The position numbers and the translations under genes were made by a program. The notes under the pieces are model-generated. The model was not told where the DNA came from, did not search any database, and was given only the letters and a program-made list of their open reading frames with translations. Shown piece by piece: positions 16,819-25,429 of a stretch of 38,860 bases of DNA. The DNA is from Porticoccus sp. (GTDB taxonomy: Bacteria > Pseudomonadota > Gammaproteobacteria > Pseudomonadales > Porticoccaceae), in contig NYXF01000072.1 in NCBI GenBank assembly GCA_002685455.1, positions 1-38,860 of the forward strand, read 5' to 3'. Each line of letters starts with the position of its first letter. The first letter of the stretch is position 1.

Positions 16819-18220
16819 ATTATCGCTAAAACAACTTAAAGCAATGAATGAACCGTTGCATGAGCTTTTTGAGTTAGAGGTTCCCGGGAGAGAACGTCTC
16901 GTGTGTAAAGAAATTTTTCGCCATCTCCCCGGAAAGCGCATAGCTTTTCGCTCAATATGGGGTGGCGCTGAAGTGTTGGTTAAGCTTTTCTTTAGAAAGA
17001 AAGATCTTGATATGGAGCAGGTAGGCTTGAGAGCTATACAAGACTCGGGAGTACCTTGCCCAAAAAAAATATGGGGGATGGTTGATAATGAAGGGGGCTA
17101 CTTTATTGCGACTGAATTCCTGAAAGATTCCAAAACTTTGTCAAGCTGTTACCAAACCTTCACAAAGAAAAAATTAATACCAATCATAAATGATGCAGTA
17201 AAATTCATAGGATTACTTCATACAAATGGTTGGATACAAAAAGACGTGCACCTTGATAATTTCCTTATCAGTCAAGATAAAATTTATATGATTGACGGAG
17301 GCGGCATAGGAAGCTTAAAGAATCCAATAGAAAATCTAGCCTTATTTTTCGCACAAATGACCCCTGATTACGATGATATGGTAACAAAAGTTATTTTTTC
17401 TTATGGGCGTGATTTACCTGAAATCCAAGATTTTATAGTCAAGATTAGGAATATGAGGGAGCTCCGTATCAAGCATTTCATAACTAAAAGCATGAGATCA
17501 TGTACCCAATTTAAAGTAATAAAAACAAATGACTTTTTTATCGCTGTAAAGAGGAAATTTTTAACTGAAAAGTTAAGCCAGTTGATCAATGAACCAGAGG
17601 TTGCTATTGGTCAATCTAGATTTTTAAAACGCGGTAACAGTGCTACCGTTGTTAAAGTTCAAAACAATGATTTTGATTTAATCATTAAGCGTTACAATAT
17701 AAAAGATTTTCGGCATAGAGTAAGCCGTTGTTGGAGGCCCAGTAGAGCCAGTATTTCTTGGCAGGGAGCACATAGATTGACACTTCTTGGAATTGCAACT
17801 CCGCAACCCGTAGCTATAAGAGAAAATAGAAACGGCAGACTTCGCCAGGAGGCATATTTAATTACTGAATTTTTAGATGGTAAAAATCTTCAAAGGTGGG
17901 TTCTCGCTTTGAGTACAGGCCAAATACCCTCATGGTTAGGTAAAGAAATTTTCCGTATTTTTGACACGTTCTTGAATAGTAAAGTAAGTCATGGAGATAT
18001 GAAGGCATCAAATCTTATTGTTTTTGGAAAAACTCTTTTCATAATTGACCTAGATACACTTCAATGGCATAGCTCGGAAGAATCTTTGAACCAGGCCATT
18101 ACTAGAGACATTGAGAGGTTTATGGAGAACTGGCAAGGCAGCACTTGGGTATATTTTAGAGATATTTTAAAGCCACTTGCAAATAAACTTAATATCACTT
18201 TAAAAAATAAAAAGGTCTAA
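16808..18220 (+). CDS. Protein with two tandem kinase-like domains, LPS core locus (PA5006-like by position)
   Basis: This 470-residue cytoplasmic protein seems to hold two WaaP/Kdo-kinase-like domains in tandem. Domain 1 (about 40-190) has the ATP lysine K59 in VLVKLF, the catalytic loop QKDVHLDNFLI (D146, N151; the usual first His is Gln) and the metal aspartate D163 in YMIDGGG. Domain 2 (about 265-450) has K294 in LIIKRYN, the WaaP-type segment WQGAHRLTLLGI, the loop SHGDMKASNLIV (D397, N402) and D414 in FIIDLD. Both domains therefore keep the residues needed for phosphotransfer. It lies between waaP and the carbamoyltransferase gene, where P. aeruginosa has PA5006. A role in phosphorylating core sugars is inferred from fold and neighbours; acceptor and number of phosphates are unknown. 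Confidence 0.8.
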   Translation: MPELLSLKQLKAMNEPLHELFELEVPGRERLVCKEIFRHLPGKRIAFRSIWGGAEVLVKLFFRKKDLDMEQVGLRAIQDSGVPCPKKIWGMVDNEGGYFIATEFLKDSKTLSSCYQTFTKKKLIPIINDAVKFIGLLHTNGWIQKDVHLDNFLISQDKIYMIDGGGIGSLKNPIENLALFFAQMTPDYDDMVTKVIFSYGRDLPEIQDFIVKIRNMRELRIKHFITKSMRSCTQFKVIKTNDFFIAVKRKFLTEKLSQLINEPEVAIGQSRFLKRGNSATVVKVQNNDFDLIIKRYNIKDFRHRVSRCWRPSRASISWQGAHRLTLLGIATPQPVAIRENRNGRLRQEAYLITEFLDGKNLQRWVLALSTGQIPSWLGKEIFRIFDTFLNSKVSHGDMKASNLIVFGKTLFIIDLDTLQWHSSEESLNQAITRDIERFMENWQGSTWVYFRDILKPLANKLNITLKNKKV

Positions 18221-18222
18221 CT

Positions 18223-19965
18223 GTGTCTATTATTGTTCTTGGTATTTCTGGTGCACTCAATCATGATGCTTCAGCAGCTTTATATATTGATGAGAAACTA
18301 GTTGCTGCCGCTGAAGAAGAACGCTTTATTCGTTCCAAGCATGCTAAGGGAAAAATGCCATTTCACGCAGCGAAATTTTGCCTCGAGTTTGCAAATATTG
18401 ACCCAAAATCAGTTGATATAGTTGCTATTCCTTTTGCGCCTATTTCATTTTTCTCTGAAGCTCGTTGGCATTATATTAAAAGATATTGGTATGCACCTGA
18501 TAGAGCTCTAGATGTTTTATTAAACGGAAACAGACGCTACCGACGTTATAGGAATAGAGTTTTTCGTTTGTTAAAAGACTTAGGTATTGATCCAAAAAAA
18601 ATTGAATTTGAACCTGTCGAGCACCATTTGGCACACGCATCTAGTGCCTATCATCTGAGTGGATTTACAGAAAAAACAGCAATTATGGGAGTGGATGGTA
18701 AAGGTGAATATGCAACTACTTTTTTTGGTTATGGAGAAAATGGAAAAATACATAAGATAAAAGAGTTCTATGACCCTGATTCGCTTGGAGGCCTCTACGG
18801 TGCAATTACTGAATACCTAGGTTTTGAAATGTTAGATGGTGAATATAAAGTAATGGGAATGGCTCCATATGGCAATCCCTCAAAGTATGACTTTTCGAGA
18901 CTAATTAAATTTGATGGCAAAAATTTTGAAATTAATACTCAGTTCGTCAATACAGTTGGGTTGAGACGCTATAAAAAAAATGGGGTCGGTTTTTATTTTA
19001 GTCAGAAGCTTATTGATTGGCTTGGCCCCAAAAGAGAGGGGGATATCGCAGACGAGCCGTATATAGATTATGCTGCAACAATACAGGAATTATTTGAAAA
19101 GGTAGTTCTTCAATTAATGGATCATTATCTAGGAGATATTATACGAGAGACGGGAAAATTAGTTTTTGCTGGTGGCGGTGCTCTCAATGTAAAGTTAAAT
19201 CAAAAAATAATTGGAAAAAAGTATATAAAAGAATTATTTGTACAACCGGCCTCGGGAGATGCAGGGACAGCCATTGGTGCAGCCTCCTTTTCACTTGTTA
19301 AAAGAGGTATCCAGCCGGAAAAAATGGTGCATGTATATTTAGGCCCAAGTTTTTCAAACTCCGATTGCATTCAAGCGTGTGAAAGTCACTCGAGAAAATC
19401 TTTTTTTACTACCGTTAGCTCGGTCCCTGAAAAAATAGCTAAAATTCTAGTTGATGGAAATCCTGTTGCTTGGTTCCAGGGGAGAATGGAGTTTGGGCCA
19501 AGAGCTTTAGGTGGAAGATCTATATTAGGTTGCCCAAGTTCACCGGGTGTTGCTACTCGGATTAATGAGCAGATCAAATTTAGGGAACGCTGGAGACCAT
19601 TTTGTCCAAGTATGTTAGATAGAGTTGCACCTAAAATGTTTGCAACTTCTCACCCAGCTCCATTCATGACTTTCACTTTCAAAGTAGAAGATTCTTGGAA
19701 ATCCAGGGTTCCTGAAGTAGTGCATGAGGATGGAACTGCAAGAGCGCAAGCCCTAGAAAAGGATTCTCACCCACGTTATTACGAACTCATGGAAGAGATG
19801 GAAAGGCTCACTGGTAACGGTGTTGTTTTAAATACGTCACTTAATAGGAGAGGTGAGCCCATGGTGTGCTCTCCGGAAGATGCTTTAAATATGTTTTTTG
19901 GCTCTGATTTACAGTATTTGATAATGGAAGATATTTTAGTAGTGAAAGATGAATCAAAACTATAA
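18223..19965 (+). CDS. wapO: NodU/CmcH-family carbamoyltransferase, LPS core modification (WapO-like)
   Basis: The 580-residue protein is a NodU-family O-carbamoyltransferase, which moves a carbamoyl group from carbamoyl phosphate, via an adenylate, to a sugar hydroxyl. N-terminal Kae1-like domain: LGISGALNHDASAAL, the metal-binding EHHLAHASSAY (H134, H138), GVDGKGEYATT, FAGGGALNVKLNQK and QPASGDAGTAIGAA. C-terminal domain: GRMEFGPRALGGRSILG, RERWRPFCPS and NTSLNRRGEPMV. Length is normal. The start is GTG 18223, two bases after the kinase gene, with AAGGT upstream. In P. aeruginosa the gene at this position (PA5005, wapO) carbamoylates heptose II of the core; I infer the same here from position. 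Symbol is therefore by synteny, not by direct proof. Confidence 0.85.
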   Translation: MSIIVLGISGALNHDASAALYIDEKLVAAAEEERFIRSKHAKGKMPFHAAKFCLEFANIDPKSVDIVAIPFAPISFFSEARWHYIKRYWYAPDRALDVLLNGNRRYRRYRNRVFRLLKDLGIDPKKIEFEPVEHHLAHASSAYHLSGFTEKTAIMGVDGKGEYATTFFGYGENGKIHKIKEFYDPDSLGGLYGAITEYLGFEMLDGEYKVMGMAPYGNPSKYDFSRLIKFDGKNFEINTQFVNTVGLRRYKKNGVGFYFSQKLIDWLGPKREGDIADEPYIDYAATIQELFEKVVLQLMDHYLGDIIRETGKLVFAGGGALNVKLNQKIIGKKYIKELFVQPASGDAGTAIGAASFSLVKRGIQPEKMVHVYLGPSFSNSDCIQACESHSRKSFFTTVSSVPEKIAKILVDGNPVAWFQGRMEFGPRALGGRSILGCPSSPGVATRINEQIKFRERWRPFCPSMLDRVAPKMFATSHPAPFMTFTFKVEDSWKSRVPEVVHEDGTARAQALEKDSHPRYYELMEEMERLTGNGVVLNTSLNRRGEPMVCSPEDALNMFFGSDLQYLIMEDILVVKDESKL

Positions 19966-20034
19966 GTACAAATATTCTATTTTTATACAAAGTAATTGAT
20001 AATATCCATTGGGCTGTTGAAAAGTGGTTAGTAT

Positions 20035-20952
20035 ATGGTGCTTTCTGAAAAAAAACGGTTGATGTTTAGTGTTATTATTCCCACTTATAACTATGCTGAG
20101 GTTTTAGATAGATCAATAAGATCAGTACTTAATCAGACCGGCGATGATTTTGAGGTCCTCGTTATAGACGACGGTTCAACCGATCATACAGCACAGATAA
20201 TGACATGCTACAAAAAAAAATTTCCAAAAAAAATAAAATATTTCTTACAAAAAAATAAAGGGCCTGCAGCAGCAAGAAATAAAGGCGCTGAGTTTTCTTC
20301 CGGAGAGTACCTTTTTTTTCTAGATGCTGATGACGAAATGGCGCCAAGTCTTCTAGATAAACTTCGAGAAAAAATATCAAACAAACCCACAGTGGATGTA
20401 ATTTTTGGTGACCATATTTCTGTTGATCATAACGGGAAATCTACATACAGTGCAACTAGAATCCTGCCAGAGACACCGAAAAAACGTTTTAAAGCTTATA
20501 TCTTCAAAAAATTAAATTTGTCTCATTGTGCTAAAATTCTTAATCGCAGAGTTTTTGAAAGAGTTAGTTATCCTGCAGAGCTAAGAATTTCAGAAGATAT
20601 TCCATTTATGGCTAAAATATTGGCAACATTTGAGTGCGAACTCTTAAGTGTACCGATGGCTGTTGTTCATAAACATAAAGATAGTTTACGCCACAATACA
20701 GCTTATGCTAAAGAGTTTGGAGAAAGCGTAGCAGACCATATTTTTTCTTCTAAAATTATACCTAGTTGGGCTTTAAAGTATGAGAAACCTTTCCGTGCTA
20801 GGAGGTGCTTGTCTATATTTAGAACATTATACTTGGCAAATCAAAAAAATGAGTCCATTTTTTTTTATAAACGAGCTATATCTTTGTCTCCAGTACTACT
20901 CTTTAGGCTTAGTTATGCCAAAAAAGCCATAGGAGCCTGGTTAAATGACTGA
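20035..20952 (+). CDS. Family 2 glycosyltransferase
   Basis: A 305-residue GT2 (GT-A fold) enzyme, likely acting on the LPS outer core or an O-chain primer at the inner membrane. Signatures are FSVIIPTYNYAEVLDRSIRSVL at the N-terminus, VLVIDDGSTD (UDP-binding aspartates 45-50), NKGPAAARNKG, and the DxD metal motif in FFLDADDEM (D97/D99). The C-terminal half is basic and holds conserved-looking ISEDIPFMAKI. Start ATG 20035 is used; a start at codon 10 (Met before FSVIIP) is also plausible. The gene follows the carbamoyltransferase by 69 bp and overlaps the next glycosyltransferase by eight bases. It contains A9, A8 and A7 tracts between 20212 and 20255. Donor and acceptor cannot be predicted. 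Confidence 0.88.
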   Translation: MVLSEKKRLMFSVIIPTYNYAEVLDRSIRSVLNQTGDDFEVLVIDDGSTDHTAQIMTCYKKKFPKKIKYFLQKNKGPAAARNKGAEFSSGEYLFFLDADDEMAPSLLDKLREKISNKPTVDVIFGDHISVDHNGKSTYSATRILPETPKKRFKAYIFKKLNLSHCAKILNRRVFERVSYPAELRISEDIPFMAKILATFECELLSVPMAVVHKHKDSLRHNTAYAKEFGESVADHIFSSKIIPSWALKYEKPFRARRCLSIFRTLYLANQKNESIFFYKRAISLSPVLLFRLSYAKKAIGAWLND

Positions 20953-21901
20953 GGACACAGCATTAAAAATTTTAGTGATCAGCATTCAAGATAGAAATCC
21001 AAATAATGATAAGCTTTATGACCATCTTGGTAAAAAATGCAAACTAGAGCTTTTGAAATTATCAAAACTTCAAGCTAAAATTTTTTATAACTATATAAAT
21101 CCAAAAGATTCTGATAGTTATGACAGAATTCTAATAGATCTCCCATTTAGGTTGATTTATCCGCATGCAAAGAAGCTTAGAAAGCAAAAAAAATTAGTTT
21201 TTTATGAGGAGGATAGTTGTCAAAATTATATAAAAAATTCAAGCTGGTTCGGAAAATTTATTAAATTTTATGCCTCTATTCCAAATAGCAGAGCACTTAC
21301 AACTAGTAAATTTGTGACTGAGGGATTCAAAAAAAGTGGTATAGACGCTGTATATATAGGTAAATCCTACGATGAATCTGTTATAATAAATAAAAAAATA
21401 TCAAGGAAAATTAAATTCGCTTTTGTAGGAAGAGTAAAGAGCAAAGTTTATAGTGAGAGGAAAGCTGTCCTCGATGAAATCCTTAATTTGCTGCCATTAA
21501 AAATACTCAGATCTGAACCGGGAGTTGAATATAATTTGCTGCTGAATGAGATAACTTATTTTATTAGCGTAGATTTTGGTCTTGGAGAGTATATGATAAA
21601 AAATTTTGAGGCACTTGCAGCTGGGTGTGTTCTTTGTACTTATCGTTTACCTTATGAATTCTTGCATATAGGCTTCAAAGATATGGAAAATGCTGTTTTA
21701 TATTCCACACCAGAAGAACTGGTGCAAAAAATAAAGTTTATTGAAAAGAATTCAGCATTAAAGGCATCAATTATTGAAAATGGCTTGCTGCTTGCGCAAA
21801 GTTTTACGTTTGAGAGTCATGCAAAAAAACTTTACAAAGCTTTATCAGATAATATTTTAGTTGATGAAAAATCTAAGCCTAGATTCCTTAAGTTTTTTTA
21901 A
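20945..21901 (+). CDS. Glycosyltransferase, GT-B / CgeB-like (Glyco_trans_1_2 type)
   Basis: A 318-residue protein with a weak GT-B fold signature. The first half has alternating beta/alpha segments (LKILVISIQDR, RILIDLPFRL, LVFYEEDSCQNY). The second half resembles the C-terminal domain of CgeB-like transferases: IKFAFVGRVKSKVYSERKAVL, then FGLGEYMIKNFEALAAGCVL with the nucleotide-sugar acidic residue (NFE), and the closing SFTFESHAKKLYKAL. It overlaps the preceding GT2 gene by eight bases, so they are probably translated together. Its length and place in the cluster recall P. aeruginosa Ssg (PA5001), a core glycosyltransferase, but I cannot confirm orthology. It is strongly lysine-rich and AT-rich. 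Function beyond glycosyl transfer is not readable. Confidence 0.7.
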   Translation: MTEDTALKILVISIQDRNPNNDKLYDHLGKKCKLELLKLSKLQAKIFYNYINPKDSDSYDRILIDLPFRLIYPHAKKLRKQKKLVFYEEDSCQNYIKNSSWFGKFIKFYASIPNSRALTTSKFVTEGFKKSGIDAVYIGKSYDESVIINKKISRKIKFAFVGRVKSKVYSERKAVLDEILNLLPLKILRSEPGVEYNLLLNEITYFISVDFGLGEYMIKNFEALAAGCVLCTYRLPYEFLHIGFKDMENAVLYSTPEELVQKIKFIEKNSALKASIIENGLLLAQSFTFESHAKKLYKALSDNILVDEKSKPRFLKFF

Positions 21902-21922
21902 ACTTGCGTGGTTTAAATAGAT

Positions 21923-23146
21923 ATGATTGACTATTTTTTCTCATCTAAGAATAAGAGTACCTTTCTGCTCGCATCTGGTTTTGTGGTATTTCTATTGAGC
22001 TATATGCTGATTAGTGTTTCCAAAATACATAATACTATTTTTTATACTTTAGTACTTTTCCCTTTACTATTTTGTGCAGAAAAAAAACACTTTGTTGAGT
22101 TGCATAAATGCAAATTAATTAATGGCTTATTGCTTTTCTTGCTATATAGCACTTGTACGATTTTCTGGTCAGAATTTTCTTCTATAGAATTGTTTATCAG
22201 AACGTTTAAAAGATTACTTTACATTTATGGCTTATTTTTAGCTATCTATATTATAACTAGCACTTTTGCCTCTTTCGCGAGCTATCTTATAAAGTATGCT
22301 GCTGGGCTTCTTTCAATATTTTCTTGTGTTTGTATTTATCTTTTTTTAAACGAAACGGGCCCGCATTTTTTGCATGATCCAATAAGAATGTGGGGTCTCG
22401 GTGCATTATATCACCCAAGTTTTTATGCAGTAATTTATTTGTCCTTTACTATGGGGTTGGTTGCCTATTTCCATACTGAGGACAAATATTTTCGACCGAT
22501 GCAAGAAAAAAATCACTTCTTTGCCACCACAATGGTAATTTTAGCCATCATAGTCGCTATTCTCTGCGACTCAAGAGCTTCCGTTGTATCTTTTGTTACA
22601 ATGAGTATATTTTACGCATTCATAGAACGTAAGTTCATTTGGATATTAACAGCTTTCGCAATTGTTGCCATTCTAAAAATTGTGGTCTGGCAAATTGACC
22701 CTAATATTTTTTTCGCTAGACCTTCTTATCGTTTTGAACTTTGGGCTATTTTTTTAGATAAATGGAAAGAGTGCGGCTATTTTTTTGGATGCGGAATGAG
22801 TGGCTGGAAAACAACTATTGTCAGTACAGGTGAAGATATTCACATGCATGCTCATAGTATTTATATCGGACAACTTCATACAGGTGGTATTGTGCAGCTT
22901 CTCAGCTATATCTTTCTTTTGCTATGTTTCTTATATGAAGGCACTCTTCACAAAGAATCAAAACCATGGGCGTTGATACTTGTAGCTGGAATGACAATGA
23001 CTTTATTTGATGGCAGTAAAATTCTAACAACCCCTTCACCCCTCTGGATTACCTTATTGATCCCAATGTCGATGATAGCCGCAATAAGTGCACGAAGCTT
23101 AAAAAGTTCACCCAGCAGCTTGGGGTTTTCAAAAGATATTAATTAA
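21923..23146 (+). CDS. waaL: O-antigen ligase family membrane protein (WaaL-like)
   Basis: A 407-residue integral membrane protein with about ten hydrophobic segments and one larger periplasmic loop, the layout of the Wzy_C/O-antigen ligase family. WaaL joins undecaprenyl-linked O-polysaccharide to lipid A-core on the periplasmic face. Signatures are GLGALYHPSFYAVIYLSF, CDSRASVVSF (the conserved Arg after a TM helix), the loop region FARPSYRFELWAIFLDKW, GCGMSGWKTTIVSTGEDI, and HMHAHSIYIGQLHTGGIVQLL, where the His of the H-N/S-x-hydrophobic motif is thought catalytic. It closes the run of glycosyltransferases and precedes hldE, as recalled for Pseudomonas. It could instead be a Wzy-type polymerase; position favours the ligase. 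No O-antigen synthesis genes are present in the window. Confidence 0.8.
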   Translation: MIDYFFSSKNKSTFLLASGFVVFLLSYMLISVSKIHNTIFYTLVLFPLLFCAEKKHFVELHKCKLINGLLLFLLYSTCTIFWSEFSSIELFIRTFKRLLYIYGLFLAIYIITSTFASFASYLIKYAAGLLSIFSCVCIYLFLNETGPHFLHDPIRMWGLGALYHPSFYAVIYLSFTMGLVAYFHTEDKYFRPMQEKNHFFATTMVILAIIVAILCDSRASVVSFVTMSIFYAFIERKFIWILTAFAIVAILKIVVWQIDPNIFFARPSYRFELWAIFLDKWKECGYFFGCGMSGWKTTIVSTGEDIHMHAHSIYIGQLHTGGIVQLLSYIFLLLCFLYEGTLHKESKPWALILVAGMTMTLFDGSKILTTPSPLWITLLIPMSMIAAISARSLKSSPSSLGFSKDIN

Positions 23147-23196
23147 ACTGCTCTATGGTAATATAGTTGAATAAAATATTTGCTAAGGATATTGCT

Positions 23197-24621
23197 ATGA
23201 TGCCAGTTGTTCCAAAATTTGATTTATCCCAGATACTTGTTGTTGGCGATATTATGCTGGATAGTTATTGGCATGGCGATTCAAACAGAATTTCACCAGA
23301 GGCCCCAGTTCCTGTTGTAGATATTGTTCATTCAGAAGAAAGAATAGGGGGGGCAGGCAATGTAGCTCTAAATTTGGCATCTCTAGGAACTGAAGTTGTT
23401 GTAATTGGTGCCATAGGAAAAGATGATGATGGTGACATTCTCAAAGTTAAACTAGATGCTGCAAATATAAGCCATCATTTACAATTGTCTGACTCTAAGT
23501 CAACAATTAAAAAACTTCGTATTGTCAGTCAGCACCAACAGCTTCTGCGGCTTGATTTTGAAGGTTTATTTACTGATGAAGATTCTTCTAACGTTTCGGC
23601 TAAAGCAGAAGCCTTTTTATCCAGCACAGGTGCATTGGTGCTTTCTGATTATGGCAAAGGTTCTTTAAAGGACCCTCTCCATCTAATAAAAATAGCGCGC
23701 AATAAAAAAATTCCTGTTCTAGTGGACCCAAAGGGAAGCAATTTTGAGATCTATGAAGGGGCCACATTACTCACTCCAAATTTATCCGAATTTGAGGCGG
23801 TAGTAGGCCCCTGTCCTAGTGAAAAAATATTAGCTGAAAAAGGAAAAAAATTAATTTCAAGATTAGGAATAGAGGCATTATTAATTACTCGAAGCGAAAA
23901 AGGCATGACACTTCTCAGGAAAGACCTTCCATCAGTTCACTTGCCTGCCCATGCGAGAGAAGTTTTTGATGTAACTGGAGCCGGCGATACAGTTATTGCT
24001 GTCTTAGCAGCAGCAGTAGCCTCTGGCATGGATATATTAGATGCAGTGAAAATGGCTAACGTTGGAGCAGGCATTGTAGTTGGAAAATTGGGAACATCAA
24101 CTGTTAGTCAGCCAGAGTTGAATCGGGCTATGGATAAATATCGAGGGGCAGAATTTGGTACTATTAATGACGAGCAACTGTTAGCTGGAATAACTGAGGC
24201 AAGATCTAGAGGAGAAAAAATCGTATTTACAAATGGGTGCTTTGATATTCTTCATGCTGGACATGTTGGATACCTTAAACAAGCTAAGGATATTGGCGAT
24301 AGATTAATTGTAGCTGTTAATGGCGACATTTCTGTTTCTAATTTAAAAGGGCCAGGTCGTCCAGTTAACTCAGTCGATCAGCGTATGGCGGTTTTAGCGG
24401 GACTAGAGGCAGTAGATTGGGTAATTTCTTTTGATGATGATACCCCGAACCGTTTGTTAAAAATTTTCAAGCCAGATTTTTTGGTTAAAGGTGGAGACTA
24501 CAGCACAAAAGAAGTTATCGGTTATGAAATCGTTGAATCCTATGGCGGTGAAGTTTATGTCCTTGATTTTTTTGATAACTGCTCAACAACAAAGATAGTA
24601 AAAAAAATTCAAGAAACATAG
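23197..24621 (+). CDS. hldE: Bifunctional heptose kinase/adenylyltransferase HldE
   Basis: HldE phosphorylates D-glycero-beta-D-manno-heptose 7-phosphate at C1 and then adds AMP, giving the ADP-heptose used by WaaC and WaaF. The 474-residue protein has an N-terminal PfkB-type kinase (about 1-315; VVGDIMLDSYWHGDSNRISPEAP is 9 to 36 in part, GGAGNVALNLASLG, catalytic D274 in VTGAGDTVIAV). The C-terminal nucleotidyltransferase domain (about 340-474) has TNGCFDILHAGHVGYL with the HxGH motif at 353-356, RPVNSVDQRM and KGGDYS. I chose ATG 23197 because AAGGA lies seven bases upstream and the length then matches E. coli (477). An upstream in-frame TTG at 23167 is less likely. In P. aeruginosa msbA lies between waaL and hldE as I recall; it is missing here. 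Confidence 0.96.
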   Translation: MMPVVPKFDLSQILVVGDIMLDSYWHGDSNRISPEAPVPVVDIVHSEERIGGAGNVALNLASLGTEVVVIGAIGKDDDGDILKVKLDAANISHHLQLSDSKSTIKKLRIVSQHQQLLRLDFEGLFTDEDSSNVSAKAEAFLSSTGALVLSDYGKGSLKDPLHLIKIARNKKIPVLVDPKGSNFEIYEGATLLTPNLSEFEAVVGPCPSEKILAEKGKKLISRLGIEALLITRSEKGMTLLRKDLPSVHLPAHAREVFDVTGAGDTVIAVLAAAVASGMDILDAVKMANVGAGIVVGKLGTSTVSQPELNRAMDKYRGAEFGTINDEQLLAGITEARSRGEKIVFTNGCFDILHAGHVGYLKQAKDIGDRLIVAVNGDISVSNLKGPGRPVNSVDQRMAVLAGLEAVDWVISFDDDTPNRLLKIFKPDFLVKGGDYSTKEVIGYEIVESYGGEVYVLDFFDNCSTTKIVKKIQET

Positions 24622-24635
24622 TAAATCTTTCATTA

Positions 24636-25427
24636 TCATGAATTTAAGATTTTCTCTGCAAGCAGCATATTATTTGCTAGATGAACAGGATTTATCGTTC
24701 CAATAATTATACTACTCACCCCTTGGTGCTTTAAAATCATATCAAAACTGCTTTTTACGGGGTTAAACCCAGCAGACAAAACTGCATTACCGCTATTTAA
24801 CGCCTTTTTAATTAAAATGCCCTTATTGTGCTCAGTACAATAATTAATAATCGGAATATCTCCATCATACTCCAAATTCCATGTCACCATTACACCGTCA
24901 GATTTTTTGGCAGCTAGAAGCCCCCCCTCAAGTGTTTTACAAGACATACCAAATGCCCTAATTTTACCCTCTTTTTTGAGATCAGAAAGTGTTTCTAGAG
25001 TTCCGTAGCTTTTTATGATGTCTTCGTCATTACCATCTGAGTGGACTAAAATTATATCAATGACATCAGTATTTAATCTTTTCAAGCTTCGCTCAATACT
25101 GAAACGGGTATATTTAGGTGAAAAATTGAACTTTGAGGCCCCATTTTCAAATTCTTCGCCAACCTTACTACAAATGACCCATTCATTTCTTATATTTTTA
25201 AGCAAGTCCCCTAACCGCTCTTCGCTGTTACCATAAGATGGAGCTGTATCAATCAAATTGATTCCAAGATCTTTTGCTTCATATATTAATTTTATTGCTT
25301 CTTGGTCATTGGGTATCACAAATTTTTCTGGATACTTTACTCCTAAATTTCTCCCAAGCTTAACCGTTCCCAACCCTAAAGGGCTGACACTAATTCCCGT
25401 TTCACCAAAAGCTCTTTTACGATGCAA
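24636..25427 (-). CDS. Aldo/keto reductase family oxidoreductase
   Basis: A 263-residue member of the aldo/keto reductase superfamily (NADPH-dependent TIM barrel). The catalytic tetrad is complete in the start used here: D60 and Y65 (LIDTAPSYGNSE), K88 (VICSKVG) and H129 (IILVHSDG). The N-terminal VSPLGLGTVKLGR and C-terminal SSIIIGTINPVHLANN are typical. I chose TTG 25427 since GGAGA lies just upstream at the correct distance and it falls two bases after the stop of the preceding FAD gene. An ATG at 25454 would overlap that gene by 25 bases and add nine residues. Length is somewhat short for the family. Pairing with the FAD enzyme appears conserved in Pseudomonas (PA4992/PA4991 as recalled). 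Substrate unknown. Confidence 0.88.
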   Translation of the reverse strand: MHRKRAFGETGISVSPLGLGTVKLGRNLGVKYPEKFVIPNDQEAIKLIYEAKDLGINLIDTAPSYGNSEERLGDLLKNIRNEWVICSKVGEEFENGASKFNFSPKYTRFSIERSLKRLNTDVIDIILVHSDGNDEDIIKSYGTLETLSDLKKEGKIRAFGMSCKTLEGGLLAAKKSDGVMVTWNLEYDGDIPIINYCTEHNKGILIKKALNSGNAVLSAGFNPVKSSFDMILKHQGVSSIIIGTINPVHLANNMLLAEKILNS

Positions 25428-25429
25428 GA

